A stretch of 9,254 bases of DNA from Helicobacteraceae bacterium. Lineage in GTDB: Bacteria > Campylobacterota > Campylobacteria > Campylobacterales > SZUA-545. The notes below the pieces were generated by a model. The model ran no database searches and was not told the origin of the DNA. It saw only the letters and a list, made by a program, of their open reading frames with translations. Within the stretch, counting starts at the first letter, position 1, and the number at the start of each line of letters is the position of its first letter. Where the stretch lies: the NCBI GenBank assembly GCA_011390075.1, contig JAABTA010000018.1, forward strand, positions 1 through 9,254, written 5' to 3'. This document shows positions 1 through 5,500 of this stretch, piece after piece. Made by a program: the position numbers and the translations under genes.

Positions 1-204
1 TCTAAACTTGTTATCTATGTCACTAGAGAGGATTTAGAAGGCATTGCCAATCGAGAAATCATCGTAGATGGACAAAGCGGTGCCTATGAGGTCTCACAAT
101 TTAACAAGGTTGCAGATGATGTCTATATCTCCTCTTTTAAAGTAGAGCTAGTAGGCAAGGCGCCAGAGCAGTTTTCGCAAGTTGTTAAAGTTGAAATAAA
201 ATAA
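1..204 (+). CDS. 3' end of an unrecognised gene upstream of argD
   Basis: An open frame enters from the left edge in frame 1 and stops at TAA 202-204. It gives the last 67 residues of a protein, beginning SKLVIYVTREDLEG and ending VVKVEIK. The fragment alternates hydrophobic and polar residues and has no membrane helix, which would suit a beta-rich domain, but I do not recognise the family. It was too short at the window edge to stand out as an ORF. It is judged real because its codon use matches argD and its stop codon overlaps the argD ribosome binding site, the usual arrangement for genes in one operon. Function unknown; the N-terminal part lies outside the window. Confidence 0.7.
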   Translation, partial: SKLVIYVTREDLEGIANREIIVDGQSGAYEVSQFNKVADDVYISSFKVELVGKAPEQFSQVVKVEIK

Positions 205-208
205 GGAG
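202..208 (+). promoter_or_regulatory. Ribosome binding site that sets the argD start
   Basis: TAAGGAG at 202-208 is a strong Shine-Dalgarno match and overlaps the stop codon of the upstream gene. It lies 5 nt before GTG 214, 2 nt before GTG 211 and 17 nt before ATG 226. Normal spacing therefore favours GTG 214. The overlap of stop codon and binding site suggests translational coupling to the upstream gene. Confidence 0.65.
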
Positions 209-213
209 TCGTG

Positions 214-1395
214 GTGTTAGAAGCAATGGATAAAGAGTATGTACTTGGAACATACGCAAGAAATTATGTCAATTTTACACATGGAAAAAATGCAACACTT
301 TTTGATAGCGAAGGCAAAGAGTATATAGATTTTACATCAGGAATAGGCGTGGTCAGTGTAGGGCATGGGAATAAAAGAGTGGCAGATGCAATCTATGATC
401 AGGCACAAAAAATAATCCACATCTCCAACCTTTTTTCTATAGAGCCTCAAGCCAAATTGGCAAAAAAATTAGTCGATTTAAGCGGATTTTCTATGCAGTG
501 TTTTTTTGCAAATAGTGGTGCAGAGGCCAATGAAGGCGCTATTAAGATAGCAAGAAAATATGGGGAAGAGGATGGCAAAATAAAAAGATACAAAATCATC
601 ACCTTAGAGAGTTCATTTCATGGCAGAACCATTAGCTCTTTAAAAGCTACAGGTCAGACAGATATGCATGCTACCTATTTTGGTCCCTATCCAGATGGTT
701 TTGTCTATGCTAAAGATCTAGAGGATATCCCCAACCACATAGACGAACACACCGTAGGGGTGATGATAGAGCTCATCCAAGGGGAAGGAGGTGTGCACGC
801 TTTTGATATACAGCAAATTCAAGATCTTGCAAAAAATTTAAAAAAGCAAAATCTTCTTTTGATAGTCGATGAGGTGCAAACAGGGGTGTTTAGAACAGGA
901 GATTTTCTAGCCAGCCAGACCTATAATATTGAGCCCGATATTATCACCTTGGCCAAAGGTGTCGGTGGGGGTGTGCCTATTGGCGTTGTCATGACAAGAC
1001 TAAAAGATCTGCTTAAAGCTGGAGATCATGGCTCGACTTTTGGTGGCAACTATCTCTCTTGTAGAGCTGCTTTAGAGGTATTAGATATTTTAGAAGAGAG
1101 TGCAAACAAGGGAGTTATTCAAAAAAACATAGAGACCCTTGAGAAAAAACTAGAGAAAACTGTCAAAGATTTTCCTAAACTTTTTGAGAACACAAGTGGA
1201 GTAGGGCTTATCCGTGGTATTGGTGCAAGGTCTGCTGATATTCAAGGTGCTGTTATAAAAGCAACTTTTGAAAAAGGGGTGTTGGTGCTCAAAGCTGGAA
1301 AAAATAGAGTGAGATTTTTACCACCACTTACTATAACCACTGCAGAAATAGAGGCAGGATTTGAGAGGTTGTATCATGCACTTGAAACTCTTTAG
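214..1395 (+). CDS. argD: Acetylornithine aminotransferase
   Basis: Class III PLP-dependent aminotransferase of the fold-type I family. It transfers an amino group from glutamate to N-acetylglutamate semialdehyde to give N-acetylornithine in arginine biosynthesis. Family members may also serve as succinyl-diaminopimelate aminotransferase in lysine synthesis. Numbering from GTG 211, the visible hallmarks are the phosphate-binding NSGAEANE (101-108), SFHGRT (135-140, the ring-stacking Phe-His pair), QGEGG (190-194), VDEVQTG (219-225, with Asp220 for the pyridine nitrogen), and LAKG with the Schiff-base Lys249. The length of about 393 residues is normal for ArgD. Start: GTG 214 has the best Shine-Dalgarno spacing; GTG 211 and ATG 226 are alternatives. 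The 3' end overlaps the next gene by 20 nt. Annotation as ArgD rather than another ornithine-type class III enzyme rests on overall resemblance. Confidence 0.92.
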   Translation: MLEAMDKEYVLGTYARNYVNFTHGKNATLFDSEGKEYIDFTSGIGVVSVGHGNKRVADAIYDQAQKIIHISNLFSIEPQAKLAKKLVDLSGFSMQCFFANSGAEANEGAIKIARKYGEEDGKIKRYKIITLESSFHGRTISSLKATGQTDMHATYFGPYPDGFVYAKDLEDIPNHIDEHTVGVMIELIQGEGGVHAFDIQQIQDLAKNLKKQNLLLIVDEVQTGVFRTGDFLASQTYNIEPDIITLAKGVGGGVPIGVVMTRLKDLLKAGDHGSTFGGNYLSCRAALEVLDILEESANKGVIQKNIETLEKKLEKTVKDFPKLFENTSGVGLIRGIGARSADIQGAVIKATFEKGVLVLKAGKNRVRFLPPLTITTAEIEAGFERLYHALETL

Positions 1396-2563
1396 TATAG
1401 GAGTGTTGCTACTCTCATCGGTTCTTGCAAACGATGCAATTTTGAGTGATACAAAGCGCAATAATTTAGAAATGAAAGAGAAAAGCACAAAGCTCAATGC
1501 AGAGATCTTAAAAAATAGTTGGATTAATCCTCTGAATCTCTCAATCTCCCAGTCCAATAATAAACAGGGAGCAAAAACAGGAGAGAACGAGGTGACACAA
1601 GGGCAAATAGCCCTCAATCAAGATCTCTTTCGCAGTGGGGGCATTTGGTACGCTATTGAGTATGCAAAAGCCCAAGAGATCTTAGGGCTCTCCTCATTGG
1701 CGCTCGAGAGAAATAGCGAAGTAATCTCTGCCTATTCCACTTTAGTAGAGATAAAAAAAATAGAGCTCATGGAGCAAAAACAGCGACTCTTAATTAGAAA
1801 CTCAGAGCTAGATATCAAAAGAAAACGAGAACAGTATGCTGCAGGGCTTTTGGATATTAGCTTTTTTAATAACGCAATTTTGACTAAAACAACCCAAGAG
1901 AATGCTCTACTAGATCTGTTAAACTCCAAAGAGAAGCTAATGACAACTTTTGAAAACTTGAGTGATAGAGACTACAAAGAAGTACCACTCCCCTCGCTTG
2001 CTATGCCAACAAAAGAGGAGTTTGTGCAAAGGAACTTAGCCCTCAAGACAAAAGAGATTTCTATAAGAAGTCGTAACTATCAAGCAAAGATGACTCAGGC
2101 ACAGTATCTTCCAAAGCTTACTTTCAATGCTTACTACACCCAAGAGGAGATCTCTACACAGCGGGCAGCCACAGATGACGCCTATCACGGTTATGGACTT
2201 ACACTCTCTATGCCTTTGCATATTAATTCACTCAAAGATATAGAGGTAGCAAAACTAGAGACTCTTGTGGCAAAAAATGATTACGAACTTGCACAAAAAG
2301 AGCAAAAAAAGGCATTTGAAAGAGTGAGCCAAGACCTGCAAAGAGTAGAGAAAAAAATTGAACTTGCCGAGAAAGACACACAGCTCTATACCGAGCTGCT
2401 AAAACAGACACAAGAGCTGTTTAATGCAGGACTTAAAACAAAAGAAGATCTCGAGACCATGAAAAACTCTAAAAGAGTAAGAGCCATTGATAAAGAGGTG
2501 TATAAGCTAGATCTGATGAGTAAAAAGCTAGAGGTTTATGGAAAATTAGCCAATGCTTTTTAG
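1376..2563 (+). CDS. TolC-family outer membrane efflux protein
   Basis: Predicted outer-membrane channel of the OEP/TolC family, 395 residues from ATG 1376, slightly short for the family. It opens with a signal peptide (MHLKLFSIGVLLLSSVLA, cleavage likely before Asn19). Long charged helical stretches follow. The two-fold TolC repeat can be seen as YAAGLLDISFFNNA in the first half and LFNAGLKTKEDLETM in the second, and the chain ends in phenylalanine, as outer-membrane proteins often do. ATG 1376 is preferred over upstream TTG 1361 because GAGAGG (1363-1368) lies 7 nt before it and the signal peptide then begins cleanly. It overlaps argD by 20 nt and the methyltransferase by 11 nt. No inner-membrane pump or periplasmic adaptor gene is visible in the window, so its efflux partner and substrate are unknown. 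Confidence 0.85.
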   Translation: MHLKLFSIGVLLLSSVLANDAILSDTKRNNLEMKEKSTKLNAEILKNSWINPLNLSISQSNNKQGAKTGENEVTQGQIALNQDLFRSGGIWYAIEYAKAQEILGLSSLALERNSEVISAYSTLVEIKKIELMEQKQRLLIRNSELDIKRKREQYAAGLLDISFFNNAILTKTTQENALLDLLNSKEKLMTTFENLSDRDYKEVPLPSLAMPTKEEFVQRNLALKTKEISIRSRNYQAKMTQAQYLPKLTFNAYYTQEEISTQRAATDDAYHGYGLTLSMPLHINSLKDIEVAKLETLVAKNDYELAQKEQKKAFERVSQDLQRVEKKIELAEKDTQLYTELLKQTQELFNAGLKTKEDLETMKNSKRVRAIDKEVYKLDLMSKKLEVYGKLANAF

Positions 2564-3539
2564 CCAGTTTATGCAAGAGTGGCTCTATGAAGATAGAGGC
2601 TATTACTCCCAGGAACGCACCATCGGAAAAGAGGGAGATTTTTATACCTCAGTGAGTTCAAGTAGATATTTTGGAGGCACTATTGGTTACTATCTCTATA
2701 AACTCATCCTTAAAAATAGGTTGCCTAGAAACACAGTGGTTTGTGAAATTGGAGCCCATAAAGGCTATCTTCTTGCAGATCTGATTCAGTTTATCTACAC
2801 CTTTGATCCAGATCTTATAAAGAGTTTGCGTTTTGTGATTGTAGAGCCCTTTGAGCCCAATAGAGTCATGCAAAAGAGCTATTTTCAAGACTCTTTTGCC
2901 GATGAGGTGGTGTTGCACCATGTCGCGAGCCTAGAAGAGATCCAAGAGGATTTTGGGTTTGTTGTTGCCAATGAGCTTTTAGATGCATTTCCTTGTGAGC
3001 TGTTTCAAGATGGCAAAATAGCGACTATTGTTGATGAAGAGTTACAGTGGATAAAAGCCCCTGAAAATGCAACAAAATTAGCCACAGAACTTGACCTAGA
3101 AAAAGGGGAGCTTCCTGTAGGGTATGAAGATTTTTTTCAAAACTTAACAAGATCTTTTAAAAAATTGGAGTTTATCACCTTTGATTATGGTGAGTGGAAA
3201 GCGCAGAATAGATTTACACTAAGAACCTATCGTAAACACGAAACAAAACCTTTTGAGGAGATAGACTTTTCTAAAGACTATAAGATCTCCGATATTACCT
3301 ATGATGTTCCCTTTGAGTACACTAAAGATCTAGCATTAAAGCATGGCTTAGATGGCGAGTATAGTACACAAGTAAAAGCATTAATTGATATGGGCATTTT
3401 AGAAATTTTAGAAATTTTAGAAAAAAATGTGACCCACGCAGACTACTTAAAAGAGGTTGCCACGGTAAAAACTTTGATTGATCCTACGATTTTAGGAGAA
3501 CGATTTAAGTGCCTTCGGCTTAGGAGGATCTCCTCCTAA
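2553..3539 (+). CDS. MidA/NDUFAF7-family SAM-dependent methyltransferase
   Basis: Resembles the DUF185/MidA family (Methyltransf_28), whose eukaryotic member NDUFAF7 methylates an arginine of the complex I 49-kDa subunit (NuoD equivalent) during assembly. The N-terminus has the family pattern FxxFMxxxLYxxxGYY then IGKEGDFYTS (24-33). The SAM-binding loop is CEIGAHKGYLL (64-74), with acidic Glu98 at the end of strand 2, the family motif ANELLDAFP (139-147), DYG (211-213) and the C-terminal RTYRKH (224-229). Length 328 is at the short end for the family. The start overlaps the tolC-like gene by 11 nt with a weak ribosome site, so translation is probably coupled. The gene faces the end of the nuo operon, with one small gene between. 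Family assignment is good; action on complex I in this organism is inference. Confidence 0.82.
   Translation: MLFSQFMQEWLYEDRGYYSQERTIGKEGDFYTSVSSSRYFGGTIGYYLYKLILKNRLPRNTVVCEIGAHKGYLLADLIQFIYTFDPDLIKSLRFVIVEPFEPNRVMQKSYFQDSFADEVVLHHVASLEEIQEDFGFVVANELLDAFPCELFQDGKIATIVDEELQWIKAPENATKLATELDLEKGELPVGYEDFFQNLTRSFKKLEFITFDYGEWKAQNRFTLRTYRKHETKPFEEIDFSKDYKISDITYDVPFEYTKDLALKHGLDGEYSTQVKALIDMGILEILEILEKNVTHADYLKEVATVKTLIDPTILGERFKCLRLRRISS
3397..3423 (+). repeat. Three tandem 9-bp units inside the methyltransferase gene
   Basis: TTTTAGAAA occurs three times in perfect tandem at 3397-3405, 3406-3414 and 3415-3423. The unit is in frame and encodes the repeated ILEILEILE near residue 282. Unit gain or loss would change the protein by three residues without shifting the frame, within what is probably a surface helix. 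Confidence 0.9.
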
Positions 3540-3548
3540 GCAGTAAGG
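3512..3548. terminator. Palindrome spanning two convergent stop codons, possible bidirectional terminator
   Basis: Perfect 11-bp arms at 3518-3528 (GCTTAGGAGGA) and 3531-3541 (TCCTCCTAAGC) are separated by only 2 nt. An outer CCTT/AAGG pairing at 3512-3515 and 3545-3548 extends the stem across a small internal loop. The methyltransferase stop (TAA 3537-3539) and the small leftward gene's stop (3536-3538) both lie in the right arm. A smaller hairpin follows on the plus strand: GACGG 3548-3552 with CCGTC 3562-3566, then TTTC. Neither strand has a proper U-tract, so termination is inferred from symmetry and the convergent position and is not a textbook intrinsic signal. Confidence 0.5.
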
Positions 3549-3847
3549 ACGGCTTCTTCTTCCGTCTTTCTCCAATATTTATTTAGCGTTGCCGTAGTTG
3601 CTGAGATGATATATCTCTTTTTTTCTGGCTTCGGCATTCTATTTAACTCTTTATTGTAAAAAGGCTTGTTCAGAAACTCCACTACATCTCTTAATAACCA
3701 AGTGTGAGGTTTATCGGAAGTGGAGGGGACGGTAGAAGCCGGAACTAAAGTTTCACCTTCAACTTCTTCAGCTGTAAGAAAAACTTTATTGTACTTTTTC
3801 TCGAGATACTCTGTAGTCTCTCTGTCCATACTTGATTTACTTACCAT
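3536..3847 (-). CDS. Small hypothetical protein, possibly a diverged winged-helix DNA-binding protein
   Basis: A 103-residue frame from ATG 3847, family not recognised. The segment KVFLTAEEVEGE, then PASTV, then TWLLRDVVEFLNKP loosely resembles the layout of small excisionase or HTH_17 domains: a helix-turn-helix followed by a DV..FL helix. The resemblance is weak because the usual small-residue turn is not preserved. The rest is polar and basic (EKKRYIISATTATLNKYWRK), with no signal peptide or membrane segment. ATG 3847 is chosen over TTG 3889 because an extended -10 element sits over the TTG; ATG 3829 is a further option. GGGG 6 nt upstream is only a fair ribosome site. The gene uses AAG, ACG and CCG codons more freely than its neighbours, which could mean separate origin. 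It lies alone between two convergent blocks. Confidence 0.5.
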   Translation of the reverse strand: MVSKSSMDRETTEYLEKKYNKVFLTAEEVEGETLVPASTVPSTSDKPHTWLLRDVVEFLNKPFYNKELNRMPKPEKKRYIISATTATLNKYWRKTEEEAVLTA

Positions 3848-3879
3848 AATAGCCCCATTTCTCTGTGTTTTCGTCGGGT

Positions 3880-3888
3880 ATTCTATCA
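3880..3888 (-). promoter_or_regulatory. Candidate extended -10 promoter for the small leftward gene
   Basis: Read on the minus strand, TGATAGAAT forms a TGn extended -10 with hexamer TAGAAT (3885 down to 3880). Transcription would start near 3873, giving a leader of about 26 nt before ATG 3847. The DNA upstream is strongly AT-rich with T-tracts and no clear -35, which is typical of housekeeping promoters in Campylobacterota. The call is by inspection only. Confidence 0.4.
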
Positions 3889-3893
3889 AATAA

Positions 3894-4018
3894 AAAGGGA
3901 TTTTTAAAGGGCTTTCATTAAAAAGTTATAAAAAATTACCATATGATTATCTTTTGATTCAAAGAGAGCTCTATTTAATGAACATAATTCAATAAGAAGA
4001 TAAACATAAAATCCCTTT
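3894..4018. repeat. 11-bp inverted repeat pair in the intergenic gap
   Basis: AAAGGGATTTT at 3894-3904 is matched by its exact reverse complement AAAATCCCTTT at 4008-4018, enclosing about 100 bp of AT-rich sequence. The enclosed stretch contains short palindromes (TTTGATTCAAA 3953-3963 and AGAGCTCT 3965-3972) but no open frame. The pair could be a chance match in low-complexity sequence, the ends of a decayed small element, or parts of a folded transcript. Confidence 0.35.
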
Positions 4019-4021
4019 ATG
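4005..4021 (-). other. Small hairpin directly after the main nuo terminator stem
   Basis: CATAAA (4005-4010) and TTTATG (4016-4021) form a 6-bp perfect stem around a 5-nt ATCCC loop. It abuts the larger hairpin at 4022-4056 without a gap, so the nuo transcript would end in two consecutive hairpins. Its right arm shares sequence with the longer inverted repeat, so the two foldings would compete. Confidence 0.4.
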
Positions 4022-4056
4022 ATACAGAGATCTCAACAATTTTGAGATCTCTGTAT
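4022..4056 (-). terminator. Hairpin terminator or 3'-end stabiliser of the nuo operon
   Basis: Perfect 15-bp arms at 4022-4036 (ATACAGAGATCTCAA) and 4042-4056 surround a 5-nt CAATT loop. The hairpin lies 8 nt beyond the nuoN stop codon in the direction of transcription. No U-run follows the stem directly; the next TTTT on the minus strand (4011 down to 4008) is about 10 nt further on. It may therefore act as a non-canonical or factor-assisted terminator, or protect the transcript's 3' end. The position and perfect symmetry make a transcript-end role likely. Confidence 0.65.
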
Positions 4057-4064
4057 GGCCTCCT

Positions 4065-5498
4065 CTAACTAAAAAGCGGGGTGACATTGCCAAGATTATA
4101 GACACCAAAGCCACCGAGTAAAACAGTAACAGCGAGTAAAATAATCACGCTTCTTAAAACCAAACTAGGTTTAAACTCTAAAGTCTCTACTCTGTCGTAG
4201 AAGTAGATGTTGATAATTATTTTAAGATAGTAATAGACAGAAATAATCGTATTGATAATACCGATAATCGCAAGTTCTGTCATTCCGTTTTCTATTGCTG
4301 AGGAGAAGAGGTAGAATTTACCAAAAAAGCCCACAGTGTATGGAAAACCGATAAAAGAGAGCATAAAAATAACAATCACTAAAGAGATAACAGGGTAGTG
4401 TTTATAAAAACCTCTTAAATCCTCAATCTCTAGATTGCTCTCGTCCTCCTTTGCAAAAGCGGTCAGCATAAGAAACATAGCAGCTACAGCCCCAGGGTAG
4501 GCAAAGAGATAAAATATTGCTGGAGAGAAGCTTGCTACCGAGAGACTCTCTATGGAGGCTAGATTGATAAGAATATAGCCAGAGTGGACAATACTTGAAG
4601 TGATTAAAAGCTTTTTAATATTGTTTTGCTTGATAGACATAAGGTTTCCAGCAAACATTGTAAGAATGGCTAGCACATAGAGCACAGGTTGCCAAATATG
4701 GCTTATGCCTTCAAAAGGAATAGCAAGCACTCTAATAAGCAGAATAAACGAAGCAATCTTTACGGCTGTGGAGAGATAGCCTGCAATATGGATGCTAGAA
4801 CCAAAGTAGACATCAATACTCCAGTAGTAAAAACCAAAAGCTGTGACTTTAAAAAGCATGGTCACTAAGATAAACAAGAGCCCTACAAGGACTAATGGTG
4901 AGGCCCCATTCTCTACTAAAAAGCTCCCAACAACTTCAAATTGTGTCGAGCCAACGCTTCCAAAAATAAGGGCTGTGCCCAAAAGATAAAAAGCCCCCAC
5001 AATAGAGCCTAAAAGAAAATATTTTACTAAAGCTTCAATGGCTTTTGAGCTCTCTCTATTAAGACCAATAAGCGTGTAGATAGATAGTGAGACAATCTCT
5101 AGGGCAATGAGTAGTGTTAAAAACTCAGCAGCGCTTGCCATAATCATCATCCCAAAAAGGGCAAAGTTTGTCAGGGCCAGAAATTCTGGTTTGTAGTATT
5201 TTTCGTCTTTGGCGTACAGTGCCGAGAAGATAAAAACTACTGTAAGCACTGTAAAAAGCAGAGATAAAAATCCCCCTAATCTATCAATATAGAGCATCTC
5301 AAAAAAGATGCTTGTTTCTCTATACTCTGACAGGGCAGGATAGACCCCTATCTGCACAAGAGCAATAAAGCCCAAAATAGCGATATTTGCTTTAATAGCG
5401 CTACTCTTTTTCACATCGGCAAAAGCAGCTAAGAGCATAAAGATAAATCCTGTAATTAAAACAAGCAGAGCTGGAGTAAATGGAATATAGTTTGCCAT
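4065..5498 (-). CDS. nuoN: NADH-quinone oxidoreductase subunit N
   Basis: One of the three antiporter-like, proton-pumping subunits of complex I, in the cytoplasmic membrane. The 477 residues fit the family (about 480) and form about 14 hydrophobic helices. Pump residues that align with the E. coli protein are Glu134 in IALEIVSLSIY, Lys159, Lys217 in LFK, Lys247 in TAVKIAS and Lys394 in FFGKFYLF. The broken-helix segment TSSIVHSGY (310-318) is also present. The usual PFHxWxxDVYxGAP segment after Lys217 is changed here to AFGFYYWSIDVYFGSS, so the conserved His at 224 is Tyr. ATG 5498 is 2 nt past the nuoM stop, with GAGGGG about 9 nt upstream. It is the last gene of the operon and is followed by a hairpin. 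Confidence 0.93.
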   Translation of the reverse strand: MANYIPFTPALLVLITGFIFMLLAAFADVKKSSAIKANIAILGFIALVQIGVYPALSEYRETSIFFEMLYIDRLGGFLSLLFTVLTVVFIFSALYAKDEKYYKPEFLALTNFALFGMMIMASAAEFLTLLIALEIVSLSIYTLIGLNRESSKAIEALVKYFLLGSIVGAFYLLGTALIFGSVGSTQFEVVGSFLVENGASPLVLVGLLFILVTMLFKVTAFGFYYWSIDVYFGSSIHIAGYLSTAVKIASFILLIRVLAIPFEGISHIWQPVLYVLAILTMFAGNLMSIKQNNIKKLLITSSIVHSGYILINLASIESLSVASFSPAIFYLFAYPGAVAAMFLMLTAFAKEDESNLEIEDLRGFYKHYPVISLVIVIFMLSFIGFPYTVGFFGKFYLFSSAIENGMTELAIIGIINTIISVYYYLKIIINIYFYDRVETLEFKPSLVLRSVIILLAVTVLLGGFGVYNLGNVTPLFS

Positions 5499-5500
5499 GA

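Noticed and set aside
1361..1375. TTG 1361 as the start of the TolC-like gene
   Set aside because: It would add MRGCI before the signal peptide, and the ribosome site GAGAGG at 1363-1368 lies inside this extension, correctly spaced for ATG 1376.
1318..1617. Open frame of 99 codons on the minus strand
   Set aside because: It lies opposite the well-supported argD end and TolC-like gene, and its Ser/Phe/Cys-rich translation looks like an antisense shadow.
2658..2921. Minus-strand frame of 87 codons opposite the methyltransferase
   Set aside because: It lies wholly opposite conserved MidA-family motifs and has no independent support.
3848..3889. TTG 3889 as the start of the small leftward gene
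   Set aside because: It has no ribosome site and coincides with a likely extended -10 promoter element. ATG 3847 fits better.
3541..4064. tRNA, CRISPR array or insertion sequence in the gap between the two blocks
   Set aside because: I looked for cloverleaf arms, regularly spaced repeats and transposase-like frames and saw none. Only the small gene, a promoter-like element and hairpins are supported.
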